Source of the DNA: Heterobasidion occidentale
Taxonomy: Eukaryota; Basidiomycota; Agaricomycetes; Russulales; Bondarzewiaceae
Length of the DNA stretch: 64,000 bases
Direction of reading: 5' to 3'
Assembly (NCBI GenBank): GCA_039111635.1
Contig: JBCAQO010000002.1
Span: forward strand, 2,852,001-2,916,000
The notes below the pieces were generated by a model. It was given only the letters and a program-made list of their open reading frames with translations. It was not told the DNA's origin and did not search any database. Of the stretch, positions 21,708-35,707 are shown in pieces. The position numbers and the translations under genes were made by a program. The stretch's first letter is position 1. Each line of letters opens with the position of its first letter.

Positions 21708-23428
21708 TTATAGGCCACCAATCTTGCTCTTCCAGACATGCGCCTTCTCGAATCCATTCATGCCCATTCGATCTACGAGGTAAGTTAGAAAATGCGGAAA
21801 CGCTGCGCTGGAGGAGGCCTCAATGTTTCACGTACAATCAATAAACGTCTTTTGAATCTCTTCTTTTGAGGTCATCACAAAGGGACCGTATTGAACGACT
21901 TCCTGGTCCAAAGGCTCCCCCGCGATCTGCACACGACAAATTGTCGTTAGCTCTCAATAACGGTCAAAGAACAGAGCACGTAATGTACCAGAATTAGTTC
22001 TGTGTTGTCTTCTGTGGCAGTGACATTCACCCCGGTTTCGCCTTCACTGGACGACAAGACAAGAGTGTAGTAGGCGTTGTGCTTTGCTGGATTTGTCCCG
22101 ATGCTGACACCTCCCTTGATGGCTACATAGTAATATGGGTTAACGCGTTAGGCAGGCTTGCAGCATAGACATACTGTAGATGAAAGTCGTCCAGCCGCTC
22201 GCTAAATAAGTGCAGGTGAATATTCAAACATGTTACGTATGGATAAGTGATATTTCCTTACGGATGGCTTGAAAAACGGTCCCAGGCTTTTTGAACCGGA
22301 GATGAAAGTACCAACAGCCTCCAAGAGGACGAACGGGTGATTCTACCCCGTGACTCTTCCCGCTGATGACTTTGACCTGTGGGCCGTCAGGGCCGTCAGG
22401 ATATGCGCTCGGAATGCTAAACCCGTGTATCAGATGATTCAACAAAGGCACAGCAAGAAAAAATGGATGACTTTTCAGGATCCAATTCTTGGTAGGTGGG
22501 TTCCTACGAAATTTATGATTCGTTCGCAGCCTTTGAAAGTCCCAGAACGAGTACATACCACCATCTTGTACTGTAAAGTAAAAGTAGAGTCAACTACGGG
22601 TACAGCAACTAGGATTAAAAATCTACCTTCGCTGGAAGGTCGACCCAGAGCTGAAGGCCACGAGGTTCGGGCTGGCCAGGCTCGTTTACCGGCATCTCGG
22701 CGTGAATGACTGGATTCACACTGTAAAACATGTCTACAGCTCAATTCATGAAGTGGCTTACTTCCACGGCCCTGCGTCCCGAATGCATCTTTATAAGGCC
22801 AATCATATTCTGAATGGCAGAGTACTTACGGCACACATCCACTGCACCCCACCTGTCTTGATCAAGCCGGCGTGTCCAGCGGAGTCTTCATGTCTACTCG
22901 ATCTTTGCTAAAAGCGTGAGATGCCACGCATAGGTCGAAAGCATATTGCTACCTTACCCCTCGAGCATGTAGGTGATGGTTGCTTGGCCGCGGTGGGGAT
23001 GGTCAGGGAATCCCTGATGCAGCATGGTATCAGAGAAAAATCATCGAGGATTATTTGAGGGCAGCTGACAGCTCCTTTAGAGATATGGAAGTGGTCCAAC
23101 ATCAGGAAGGGTGTAAGATTCCTAAGGGCCATGGTTCCAATAGAGCGCCGAACCATCGCTCCAGCGCCCTGTAGATCCAGGTAATCAGCCTGAGGTCAAC
23201 ATTGTCGCAACAAGAGTTACTAGCTTCTTCAGTCTCAATTGCTAGGACTTTTTTGATAACAGTCCTTGATATCTGAGTGGCGGCCATTTCGTCTGTATCT
23301 TCTGAAAGAATTCCTGGAGCGCTATCTAACAATTCACTGGGAAGTCCAACGTCGACTGTGTGATTGTACCAAAGATACGCAAGCAAGATGGCGGTTGCAG
23401 AAAGCAGTAGAGGGAAAGGCTTGAACAT
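21708..23428 (-). CDS. Pirin-like cupin protein with a hydrophobic N-terminal segment
   Basis: Pirins are iron-binding bicupin proteins of the nucleus or cytoplasm, some with quercetinase activity. I could splice all exons: LTPFLMLDHFHISKGA + GFPDHPHRGQATITYMLEG, then HEDSAGHAGLIKTGGVQWMC, RGIIHAEMPVNEPGQPEPRG, LQLWVDLPAK, IPSAYPDGPDGPQVKVISGK, SGWTTFIY, KGGVSIGTNPAKHNAYYTLV, and the end GEPLDQEVVQYGPFVMTS and FEKAHVWKSKIGGL. The metal ligands (HFH or DHPH, HED, HAE) are present. The frame after MLEG is kept only if the acceptor is the AAAG at about 22905. The first exon adds about 65 residues including PFPLLLSATAILLAYLWYN, a likely signal anchor absent from classical pirins. An internal MAATQISRTVIKKV start would omit it. 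A TATA-like element lies at 23462-23470. Confidence 0.92.
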
Positions 23429-23461
23429 ATACTGAGAAGAACATGGCGAAACGGTTTGGTT

Positions 23462-23470
23462 CTTTATATA
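23462..23470 (-). promoter_or_regulatory. TATA-like element of the pirin gene
   Basis: The minus strand reads TATATAAAG, 34 bp before the first pirin ATG. A start site about 25-35 bp downstream would fall almost on that ATG, which makes use of the internal ATG near 23286 plausible. Confidence 0.5.
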
Positions 23471-23792
23471 GTAGCATGCGCCACCAATCCTGGACCTGAT
23501 GCTGCCTCGTAAGCACTTTCCCTTAATGGAACTTTGTTACCAGGTTGACGTCTGCTGATGAGGTGGAGATGACACACCGTCCTACCTAAAACATCTGCTG
23601 TTCGATATGACGAATGCGACATAGAATAATCCAGGATGACATCGGTCACTGAAACTATCATGGTTCTCAAGCACCAGGCAGCGTCAAGGTAACTATGTCA
23701 GTCGAGATTCGAGAATAAGACACGGAAACATAGTTATGGTGTCGATCCTGTGTACGGATCATGATATATTCCTTGAATCAATCTGACAAGTT

Positions 23793-25034
23793 TCACAGCT
23801 TGTGCCGGATCTCCTTCCTCGCGATCCTGGCAAACCGATCGGCTGGGATACCAGTATGAAGTTGCTTCGCTTGTTCGAAGCTTTCCCGTATGTTGGCGGC
23901 ATCAGGGTCGTTTTGCTCCTTTAAACCGGCCTTCAGCAGCTTCTTCACGCCCAACACGGAACTTGGTTCCAAGCCGGATAGCTGTTCCAGCAAGTGTTCG
24001 CGGACGGCCACATGAAATGACTCAGGTGTCTGTTGAGCAAAAATTTGACTGTAATAAAAAAAACCAATTAGAAAAGATCAAAAAAAAATCTAAATGGCCG
24101 AAATGTACTTGACAAAGCCGCAGGCTAGTAGCTCTTCAGCCGTCAGTTTCTTGCCCCAGATGAGAGCTTCGTTGGCTTTCGCAACTCCCACTAATATGTT
24201 TGCTCTGTCAGAGTACTAAGATAATTTTGAAAATTAACTTACTGCGCTTCATGAACATGACACTAGATCCGCCTTCTGCAACAAGGCCCAGAAAAGTGAA
24301 GGGGACGGACAGCCATGCATGAGGCACGCAGTAGATGAAATCAAAGTGACCTAGAAATGCTGCTTTGGCTCTCAGTAAACTGTATTCACCAGATTTAAGA
24401 AAGAACCATACCGGCGGCGATGCCTTCCTCCAAGGCAGTGGTGTGAGTGAACGGATTCAATTGAGAATCATATGAAAAATTCACCCATGACTGGTCCGTT
24501 CAACGCGGCCACCAGAATCTTGCTGTGTGTGTACAGCTATATGTTCGATTCAGTTAAAGTAGGTGTGATTCATCGAGTCTACCATGTACCGCGTGGCTTG
24601 TTTCAGTGTTTGTATTAGCAACTCTCGTTAAGAACTGGCGACGCAGTGTAGGAGCAGGTGGTTTTGAAGCCTTGACATCGGTCCCACTGCATTGGAAACT
24701 CGTAATGAGAGAGACAAAAAGAGTTTGGATGATAGACATACGCGCAGAACCACCTTCCAGTTGCTAGTATGATGAATGTAGATGCTATTTACATGACTAG
24801 AAAGATCGTGTTAGCACACACCTTGCCAAACAGTCACCAGGACATCAGGACGTTGATCAATGTCGCGCAAAGCCGATGCAAAGGCTTCATAGTCTGCGTG
24901 GTTCTATTCTCAAGCATGATCTAGAGTTCATTATAACGAAGCTGACCTTCTGCCGTGATCGCGTTAAGGGTGTCTGGACGGTTGAATGTGATTGTAGCTA
25001 TTCCTTGTGAGACGTCGACGATGACTTTGCTCAT
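23793..25034 (-). CDS. Peroxisomal-type delta3,delta2-enoyl-CoA isomerase (crotonase fold)
   Basis: This enzyme moves double bonds of unsaturated acyl-CoA so that they can enter beta-oxidation. The start MSKVIVDVSQGIATITFNRP is typical of the crotonase superfamily. Further exons give DTLNAITAEDYEAFASALRD, the segment TGTDVKAS near the oxyanion region, ILVAALNGPVMG, AAAFLGHFDFIYCVPHAWLS, VPFTFLGLVAEGGSSVMFMK, and EALIWGKKLTAEELLACGFV. These match fungal ECI1/DCI1-like proteins. The C-terminus is ARIARKEIRHKL; the final HKL fits the looser form of the PTS1 peroxisomal signal. About eight short introns. Hydratase activity cannot be excluded, but the LGLVAEGGSS segment favours isomerase. Confidence 0.88.
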
Positions 25035-25568
25035 GATAGAAGTTGAGATGGCTTTGTGACAAACGAGCCAGCTCAGATGCCTGAGCGAGCCTATAAGCAG
25101 TTTACACACCCTCTTGAACCTACTAGCACAATTGCTTCCGTGAATCCGAATTGCTCACCTCACAGACCGATTCTCCAGAGGCTTATAGCGGGGGGGTAGT
25201 TCGAGATGTCCGGGGTCGGTTCGGAAGTCTTTTATAAGCTACGAGCTCAGAGCATGGCTACCCCGGTTCAGAAAGACCGGACATGACGTTGATCACGAGG
25301 ATACTTCAAGGACAAGGTGAAGGTAGGGCACGTCGATGGTTCTCTGGAGACGAGCGGGGTCAGCGTCACGCGCTCGGGCAGGACTCGTAACACCCTCGGG
25401 CAGACTTTGCACGGCCTCGTTTACATCGCCACAAGGACCAAGGAGCTACAGAATATTCTAAAAAATGACACAACTCAAGATACAGGTACTACTATGATCA
25501 CAACTAACACAATACAACGAGAATAAATACCCTTCTGTCACCGATCTCGACATTATATCCCGAACGGT
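25035..25568. other. Intergenic region upstream of the isomerase
   Basis: About 530 bp. It should hold the isomerase promoter near 25040-25150 and the 3' region of the armadillo gene near 25500. I see no supported gene; a 69-codon frame on the plus strand at 25317-25526 shows no family features. Confidence 0.5.
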
Positions 25569-28205
25569 CTAGCTCCATAGCTGCAGTGCCTTTGAGGATG
25601 ACTGCTGCAGCTTGGTCTGCTGCTCGACGTTTTTAGCATCCTCCAGCTTGGGCCTAACTTCCTCCTTCAACTTCTTAAGCTCTATCACTCGATCTTCCGT
25701 GACGGCGCCTGCCCGACCAATATGGCCCAGAAGGGTACATATGTTGGCACGCACCTCCTCTGGGAACCGCTTGCTGGTGGAAGTGAAGATGGCTATGATC
25801 ACATCTAATGCTCGTCTTGGTGTGGTCACGGGAGAAGTGAGATCATTTGCCTCCGCGGAGGGCCCATCCGCATTTATTTGCGCTTCCTGTGGCAAGGGTG
25901 AAGTGATGGCATCGAGCACGTAGTCGGCTGTGGAAGCATAATAAACACCAGAGGCGCATGGAAAAGAAGTTGAAAACGGACCTCCTTTCCCGTAGAGGGT
26001 CAGCAATGTGAGCGCGACTATGCCTTCGTTGACTAGACTAGGATATTTTTTGCTTCGCCCAATGAGTTGAGCCAGAGCCAACGCAACAGGCGCACTCGTT
26101 ATAGCGACCATGCCCTTCGTCCTTCGCTCGCCATCCGGAGCTTTCGACCATAATGTCCGGATGACGTTCACAAACACTCGTGTTCCCTCACTCTTGATAG
26201 GAACATCATCAGACCGTCTAACTAAATCCAGAATCTGTTCAAGACCGCTTGGCTCGGAATCTTGACCTCGTGTTGAGAACAACAGAGCGTAGCAGTTCTC
26301 GTCTGATGAACCAACGCGTCGTCAATACACTGTTATAAAGAAAAAGTATGCGTGGATGATCACCATTGCTACTGCAGAGATGTTTTGCGATGCCTATCGC
26401 ATTCACCTGGACCAACCCCGCGATAGCAGAATTCTCCTGGAAGATGTTAGATGCGATTAGCCGACCGATGATCCCAACTTTGCCCAATGGCTCTCGAGCT
26501 TTGGAGGCATATGCCAGGTGTCGGAGAAGGCCGATGACCCCATGTTTGACTTTCATATCGGCTTCTGGTTCCAACATTGCAGCTAGATACGGTCCAAGGG
26601 CGATTGGCTCTTCAACAATCGCTACTGCATGAACCTCTACAGGGCGGATATAATTGTAACTTGAATTGAGCGGATGACGAGGTAAAACGCTTACCGTATC
26701 TCATCAAATTCCCTAGACTGAGAGTCGCACATACGAGAAGATCGTCGCGATCTTCTTCCTTCAACTGTTCTTGCGATTTGATCCAATGTACCATTTGCGA
26801 CACGAAGGCACCACCCGGCGCCGCGTTGTCCGAATCGTCCCATAGAACATCGATGTTCTTTTTTTCGCCGGCAACCTCGACCACAACCTTGATGAGTGCA
26901 GCCTTGCAGTGATCGAAAGCCTTCACCTTCCGTGCCCGCTCGCCAGGAGAATCGCTAGGCCAGAGCGGATGATAGTCGCCGTCTTCCACGAATTTATAGA
27001 TTTCCATCAAACAGTTGACGCCATCGTGCTCGTCAGGGGATGACATTCCGCGCGCCAACGCTAAGCGCACATCTTCCACATCTATCGCCATCGACTCTAA
27101 AAGCGAACATGACTCTTCGAAAACATTGAAGTCTGTCTGAACGAGTGCGCGTCGGAGGAGACTGTCGTGTTCAAATTGTCCTGAAGGGGACGGGAACGGA
27201 GGGCTATATGCCGCAAGCGGGAGTATGAAAAGCGACAGATCTTCAGGATCGAACAAATCTAACGCTATGATAAAGTAATCAGTCTCGGAAAGCATGGACT
27301 CGTGAGTTGATCTCACCATCGGCTTTCAACTCGTAGATGATTCGCCAGGCCCAGTTCGAAAGGTCGCTCCTTAGTGTCCACGACTCTGTGACGACCTCGC
27401 TGGTTGGATCTGGTTCATATTCTGGATAGAGGCTTCGTGGCACTGCGGTAATCCAAGATCCAACGGGGTATATCGCAGTCGCTAGCCGGAGAATCGTGAC
27501 AGCTGCTTGTAAGTCGATCAAGAGAGACTTCACAGCCTCTGTCAAAAGGGTAGTGAGTGGACGATTGTAGTGATGAAGTTCCAAGAGAAGACATACCATA
27601 TCCAATACAAGCATTCAGTAAGACTCCTATGGCTGTTTTCACGACTTTCAGATGAGGGACAGTCATGGGAAGGAGTCCCGTTTTGCGGTCTGCAGGTATA
27701 GCTTTCTCGTACGAGGCGAGGAGAGCAACTACTAATTGGGGGAACTCGGCATCCAGGAGGTGTCCTCTATTTTCGTCTGCAGATAGACACATTTAATCAC
27801 GCTGGTAATATCGCACCAGGGGAGGGGGAGACTCACCGTGGTCCAGACACAGATTGGCGGCAACGCGAAGGATCTCAAGAACGGCTGGTGTACGGGAGGC
27901 ACTGGGTATCTCGCCATCAACTGCTAACTGCAGTATGCGAGCGAGCGTCTGTGGAAGTTGCGTCTTGCCCAAGATGGTGTGAGTGTCGACTGGTCAGAAA
28001 GAATGGGGTCTTGTCGGGCTCGCGGACGAAGAGCTGACTATAGGGACTGACCATCTTCGCTCCTCACGCGAAGGCCGTTCGCCAAAGCTTGCGCAGAGAT
28101 CTCAACCTGCTGCCATTCGTCCTTGCCCCCTTGGGACGCAAGTTTGGACGCAAGTTCGTCGAGTTTGGAGGCTGGAGTAGTGTAGTGTAGTCCGAGGGTA
28201 TCCAT
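25569..28205 (-). CDS. Armadillo-repeat protein related to SmgGDS (RAP1GDS1)
   Basis: SmgGDS proteins are all-helical armadillo solenoids that act as chaperones or exchange factors for small GTPases with prenylated tails. The start MDTLGLHYTTPASKLDELAS is at 28205. Armadillo-like helices run through the whole protein: LVVALLASYEKAIPADRKTG, VVKTAIGVLLNACIGYG, DDLLVCATLSLGNLMRYG, KVKHGVIGLLRHLAYASKAR, LVQVNAIGIAKHLCSSN and ANICTLLGHIGRAGAVTEDR. Of these, LLVCATLSLGNLMR and VKHGVIGLLRHLA resemble the core of RAP1GDS1. A C-terminal charged helix ends ALQLWS. Total length is roughly 780 residues in about eight exons. The family link is from motif resemblance; the GTPase partner is not visible. Confidence 0.78.
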
Positions 28206-28467
28206 GACGGAGAGATATAGTCCTGAAATTGGAGAAGTAAGGCACACGCTAACAGGCTTGAAGCTTGAAGAGATAAGGGTGATCAACGAACAAGAGCTGT
28301 TTCTAGCTGTTTGTAGAGAATCGCACAGGGCCACTAAAGCGGCAAGACCGTCTCGCCATCGTCATCTTATTTGCATAATCTCTTAGCGGCTCCCAACACA
28401 AATTTGTCCGTGTCCAACAACACTCGCGATCATACGAATACAAATACAGACAGAACTGCAAGTACTT

Positions 28468-29974
<1,507 letters not shown>

Positions 29975-30130
29975 GGTTCGTAAGAAACATTACTAGCTAG
30001 GTCAGGGCATCGGGCAGAGCCCGAGGCGAGTTATGCGAGCCCGACAGCGCTGCTGGTGAGGGAACCATTCGAAACGCAAAAGTGGCCATCTGTTGACACG
30101 GTCATCTGTGCAACGCGCATGTGACTTTCG

Positions 30131-30144
30131 TATATAATGACGTC
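30131..30144 (+). promoter_or_regulatory. TATA box and CRE-like site upstream of OTU2
   Basis: TATATAA at 30131-30137 is followed at once by TGACGTC, a CRE/ATF-like half-palindrome, about 50-60 bp before the OTU2 start. It lies in the 220-bp promoter shared with the aldo-keto reductase gene. Confidence 0.4.
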
Positions 30145-30194
30145 GCTGAAGCCCTTGGTTCCTTCCACTCACCACCAACCCTCATATATTCACC

Positions 30195-31240
30195 ATGGGG
30201 TCCAGGAAGAATAAATCCAAGAAAGACACACCAACACCTCCAATCGCACCTCTTGATGATGCCGACAATGAACAACTCATGGACGATCTCCTTGCACAGC
30301 TTGATTCTCAGGACAAAACTGTGCAGCAAGAATCTGCAGCCGTGCTCAACGAGATGCAGATCAGCCAAATAGCAAACGAAGAATCCAACAAGAAGAACTC
30401 TAGCAGGGACCGCTTCAAAGAGCGACAGGTGAGGGTGTTCTTTTCACTTAGCTTCTGTACTGAAGAAATTGAGCCTGACAGAAATTTATAGGCTAAGAAA
30501 GCAGCAGCTTTGGCCCAGCAGCAGGCACCTGTCGACAAAGATGCCGATGCTCGGCTGGAGCGTGAAACGAAAGAAGAGGAAAAATCAATCACTCGAACTT
30601 GTGATGAGCTCGGTGTCGAGATGCACGAGGTATGCATGCATCCAGTGTCATGATCTGTGCTAAATATATGCGCAGATCAACCCAGATGGGCATTGCTTGT
30701 ACGCAGCCATAGCCGATCAGTTATCACTTCTGGGCGTCATCCCACCCGCCCAGGCGAATTTTGCTATCATTCGGGAAGCCGCTGCGAATTACATCTACAC
30801 CCATCCCAACGACTTTCTTCCATTTCTTCCCTCTGTTCTAGGAGAAGACGGTTTAGGCACAAGCCAGGAAGGCATAATGGGACCTCGAGAGTTTGAAGCG
30901 TACTGCGCAACAATACGAGACACGGCTACGTGGGGAGGCGAGCCCGAAATCTTGGCGTTGAGTAAGGCGTACGGAATACCAATACACGTTGTGCAGGGCG
31001 GATCTCCCCCTGTCGTGGTACACGATCCCACTGGCGCACCCAGTACAGATAATTTGAAGGATCAAAAGGCTGTTCGCGTCAGCTACCATCGCCGAATGTA
31101 TGGTTTGGGGGAGGTGAGTCCTGCTTTTCATGTATCAGCACTGTGCATCTCATGGACGATGGCGACAGCATTACAACTCACTGAGACCAAAGGGCGGACT
31201 ACATCGAATCACCAGCCCGATCAAGAATCTCCTACCATGA
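30195..31240 (+). CDS. OTU2: OTU-domain deubiquitinase of the OTU2/OTUD6 type
   Basis: This is a cysteine protease that removes ubiquitin; the yeast and human relatives act on translation factors and ribosomes. The start is MGSRKNKSKKDTPTPPIAPL. A charged coiled region with DRFKERQAKKAAALAQQQAP precedes the catalytic domain. The active-site Asp and Cys are in INPDGHCLYAAIADQLSLLG. GPREFEAYCATIRDTATWGG and AYGIPIHVVQG follow, and the catalytic His is in HYNSL, made by the last splice. The end is GGLHRITSPIKNLLP. Four exons. Length, about 310 residues, and domain order fit OTUD6 proteins. It converges with the AP-1 beta gene, with 124 bp between the stop codons. Confidence 0.93.
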
Positions 31241-31364
31241 CACTGATTTAGCTCGCATGTTCGCTCCAGAGGCTCCGATGTTTTACATGTATTGGTATCT
31301 TATATCTCCATGTATCGATGAAAGGAATTTAGTACAATAATTTCGAAAGCATCGTGAGTGATTA

Positions 31365-34015
31365 TCAGAACAACAGATCGTCCTCTTGCCTACTCGACAT
31401 CGGCTTTGGGCCGTCTGCGACGTAGCTTCCAAACGCGCTATCTAGACTGGCATACGGATCTGCGGGTCCTGTTGGGGCTTCTGAGACCCCGCTCCGCAGC
31501 CCTGCCTCCTCGCCCTCGCCGTCCCCTTCGCTACTGGCATCGACATCGAGTAGATCGCTCGACTCAGCCGGTAATGGTGGAGGAGGCTTGGAAGTATCGA
31601 CGAGCACAGACGACGATGCTGACTGCTTCTGGGGCTCTATTGGTCCCGGGCCCTGTACGACTATAGGACCTGCCGGGAGGCGTGCCCGTTGCACGGCAAC
31701 GAGGACCTGTCTTGAATGTTCATTGAGCGCAGGGCTGTCAGTCAAGGCCTTGCCCGCCGCGCCTCGAATGAAGGTCTAGATAGATATAAGAAACATAGTG
31801 AGCGGGGACAGACCGGATGTAGTCGTATGGCAAACCTCAGGGTTCTTGTGATATATACTGCCCAAAGTGCCCGTGTGAAGCAAGAGTTGGTCAAGAGCTC
31901 CGCGGTCCATCCGGTCAGAATCTGTCGTAATCGCGGGCTTTTCGGCCAGGACTATTTCTCCCGCGACCGCAGGGTTGATGGCAAGCAGGCGCCAGTACAT
32001 GAATCCACGATCTCGAAGGTCAGGGTTGTCAATCTCCTCGGTCGTCCATTTCAAAACTTTGTGTACGAGCGCTTTCACTGTATCTGAGGATGACTTGTAA
32101 ATAAAGAGTTTGACTGCCGCCGTGATGAGTGCTAATTGAACCTAGAAGCTGGCCAGTTAACACCTGATCGTCTCGATGAGAAACGTACGGCTGACCTCAA
32201 CTGGCTCCTCAAGGAAGTTGTATGTCAGATCGTCCATCAGCTCGTCGGCATTGTCGATTCGATTCGCAAATTGTCCAATGATCCATATCATAGCAGCTTT
32301 GGCTTCAGGCTCGTCGAGGACGTCCAAATTCTCGCACAGCGTGGGGATGATGCCTTCGTATTTTCCCGGATAGCGTCTAAAAATATCCTTGATGACGATC
32401 ACAGCCTCTTGGACTACGTAGTTCACCTTGGTCTCGATGACGCTAAGGAGAGAACGAATGCACGCGTCTGCCGCTGCTTCGACTTTGATAGCCAGACGAC
32501 CGACAGAACGGACAGCTTTGCGCACGAAGTCAACGTCCACTTCTGATGCATACCTTAGGCATGATTAGCAACAGTCGATAATCGCTTGTAGGAGGTTAAG
32601 GTCACACACTCTTCCAGCTCGGCCAAGACCTCGTTAGCATTTTCTTCTCGTGCCAGCCGGTACATGATCTCCAACTTTGCAAGTTTGACATATATTGGAT
32701 CGTTGTATTTGCAGAAGAACACCTTGACGTCGTTCTTCAGAACCGAAGGTCTTCGCTGAATAATCAGCAGAATGTTTCGCAAAGCGACGTATTGCACTTC
32801 TGGCCCCGAGGACAGCATTGTCACTGGAAAGAGATGAGCTACATTCCTTATACAAGGGTAGGCAGATAACCTACCGAGCGGTGGCCCCATCTTCTTACAG
32901 ATATGATCTATCAAGCGACGGCTTTCCATATAGTTCATCAGGTAAAGGAGGAGCTTGATAGTCGTAAGGACGACAGCCGAGTTAGCATGCTGAAGTTGGA
33001 CGATGACCCGCTCAGCAAGAAGCTCCGCATCTGCATGTGTCTGAGGAACAAAGCGGAGCAGAGAGTCTAGGATATAAATTTGGCCCCATCTTAGTGAGCT
33101 AGTGAGAAAGTTCGCCCTCGGGAAGGCCAGACGAAGTGACTCACTCTGAACTTTCGCTCAGAGCAGAAACTAGTTTGCTTGCTATAGTTAAGTTCAGTTT
33201 GAAAACGACTCCGTCTTGTCGGTCTCCAATTTCGGAGAGAGCAGCGATTGCATTAGAGACGACCGTGGCATTGCTGTCCACCATCAAGTCTCTAAGCAAC
33301 TCGACAAACCCGCCTTTTTCCGCCTTTCGAGGATCGGCGGCATACAGCTTTGCAACACAGATAGCAGCGGTTTTCCGGACGTAAGGGTCCTTGTCTTTAA
33401 GGTGGTGACGAAGAGTGTCCGTAAGAGCCTCTGTCACGACAGGTATTGGAATGTATGACATGGTGCGGATAGCCAGAGCTCTGATGAGGGGATTGCGATC
33501 ATTACAATCCTACTTCCGGTCAACTTCACACACTCATGACGGCGACAAACTGTCGCACCTGAAGGAAGCTTGGAATGACGAGCTGTATTTGATCGGCCTT
33601 GGCCCGGCCATAATAGATCAAGAACAGATAGACCACTAGCCACAATTAGTGAGACTCGCAATTGAGTGGAACATTGACGCACTCTTCTTAATCTCCAACA
33701 ATGGTGTACCCAGACATTGAACTACATCCGTGAACAATGGAGACACTGCGATGAGTTAGTGATCATGAGTGCCAGACAGCTACGGTCCACGACGAATGGG
33801 GTACCAACTATCATTGCCCATTGTGATATTGGCCACAATCTTCTTCAAACGGTCTTTCTCTTCGTGAACTTCTTGTCCTTCGTCTCGGCCGCCTGCAGCT
33901 CGGCACGAAACTCCTGGATGTTTTGTTAACGGCTATAGGCCCCGGAAGAAGGTTGTCGACGCACCTGGATCTTTCCACGCTGGAAGAACTTCGCATCTTG
34001 ACCTTGACCGCTCAT
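31365..34015 (-). CDS. APL2: AP-1 clathrin adaptor complex, beta subunit
   Basis: Beta-adaptin forms the trunk of the AP-1 complex in Golgi-endosome traffic and recruits clathrin. The start [20 protein letters not shown] is typical. HEAT-repeat helices run through the gene: [160 protein letters not shown] and DPDLRDR-like [20 protein letters not shown]. After this trunk there is a short acidic hinge ([20 protein letters not shown], with an LLDVD clathrin-box-like motif) and the protein ends in [10 protein letters not shown] without an ear domain, as in other fungi. Roughly 730 residues, seven or more introns. Confidence 0.94.
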
Positions 34016-34305
34016 GAGTGCCGTCGAATGTGCAAAGATGGAAGTCGAAGACAAGGAGGTGAACAGTGCTAGTGAACAACAGATCACTCAGTACGAGGAG
34101 GCTCAACACCGGGCCCGATCAGAGTTGCCTAATTCAGCCGCATGTCCTTCGATCCGCCTCTTGACATGGCCAGCCTTCGTCTGTTGAAGTGAGTTTCCAT
34201 GATTCATCGTGCGTCTTTTCTCTGATAGCTAGTGCACCACCTTTTTCTCCAGCTAATTGACATTGCTTATGGAGAGACAGCCCATTCTCATGCCCATCCT
34301 ATCAG

Positions 34306-35701
34306 ATGTCTCGTTTCGGCGTTCCCCCAATCTTTGATTCCCTCCCCAGGGCGGGGCTTGATCCTGCTAGCTGCGACGCAGTCAACGCGTTTCTCAAAAA
34401 CGTCAAGGGTCACGTTCGGCGCGCTCAGACAGCGTTCTCCCTACATGCCGATGAGGTAGCAATTTTAGAAAGGCTCTTCTATAAAGGGAAAAACCAACAT
34501 CGTTCTTCTCTATTCTGGCAACGAGTATCTGAGATGCGGCGGTACGGACATCGCCTACAAGAAATGCGCATATGCGATCTTTCAGAGGCCCTTCGCATCT
34601 CATTTTATGGAGAGAAGACGACCATGAGGTATGCATGACCTCGCTCACATGCTCATTCAATGCTAATCTTCACATTGTTATGCTAAGTGCGAAGATATTG
34701 AAAGGGGCATGGACGCAATATCCCACCTCCTCACGTTTCATGTATACCTTGAAACAATTGAGAACATGCCACCATCTCATAGAGAAGGTAAGCAGTTCAT
34801 GAATCATCGGAATGGGTTGATTTTGATTGGCCATTCCCTTTAGAGTCGGGTCGTCTGCGCGACATATATCAGTGAGTCTCCATATGAGCTTCTCCCAGAA
34901 ACGTCTGTCAAACCAATCCCCGCAGCTTTTTCACATTAATTATGCGAGATGGGGCTTTCATGCAGCTGACTCTCACCATGGTTGCGATCGCTTCACGTCT
35001 CGACCAACTTCTATCACAGGTTGATAACATTGTTGAATGTTTGCACGACGAGTGTCGTCGAGTCTTTCAAGTGCTTCACGTGCGCACTACTGCCGATCAT
35101 GTCACATTTCCATGACTGATACCCCTATAGTTCAAACAAGCGCTCAGAATGAAACCCCTGACCTCTTCTAGCATCGGAAAAGCTACACCCGGCGTTAAAT
35201 CGACTACTTTAGCACTCAACGAACAGTTGCTCGATATTGAAGAAGACGAGGATATCGGGCAATCGACCGATCGCACTGCTGCCTCACCACCCCGTTTCAG
35301 TGAGCCCAACATGAGCCCAGTAGCAACTGTCGAAGACGCTGCCTATGTCAACCTTCCCCAACTGAGATTTGTCCCAGATTTTGGCCCCCATTCTCTCAGC
35401 ATGAGCATAGGTTCGTCTTAGTCTCGCGTGAGTACCTGTTCATTAATAAGTCGCACTAGGGAACAGCAATCGAACTGGTCAATTCACAGCATCAGCTGTG
35501 ACCTCGGGTATAAGTGTGAAAAAGAGGAAAACACCCGAAGATGACGATCAAAAGAAACGAAGTCAGCTTCCGTCAAGACAAGGAAATCGAAGAAGAGTAG
35601 AAATGAGATCGACGACATATTTGGTTGAAGGTCGTACGCTCCAATGCGATTGGCGTTCAGAACGGTTCGTTCTTGGACAGTCTGATGCGAACATGTATTG
35701 A
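34306..35701 (+). CDS. Nucleolar protein with a NEPRO/Rmp1-like N-terminal domain
   Basis: The N-terminal domain looks like the nucleolus and neural progenitor (NEPRO) domain, which also covers yeast Rmp1 of RNase MRP. MSRFGVPPIFDSLPRAGLDP opens it, then EVAILERLFYKGKNQHRSSL, FWQRVSEMRRYGHRLQEM and YTLKQLRTCHHLIEK, where YKxKNQHRxxxFW and RRYGxRL are the recognisable parts. Later exons encode a helix (LTMVAIASRLDQLLSQVDNI) and a disordered tail with a basic cluster VKKRKTPEDDDQKKRSQ. Five or six exons, about 350 residues. A role in rRNA processing is inference from the family; the match is from memory of short motifs, so it is moderate. It is divergent from the AP-1 beta gene, 290 bp apart. 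Confidence 0.65.
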
Positions 35702-35707
35702 TCGAGA

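Noticed and set aside
22820..22915. Apparent frameshift in the pirin gene before HEDSAGH
   Set aside because: Using the AAAG acceptor five bases further on joins MLEG to SSRHEDSAGHAG in frame, so the gene is intact.
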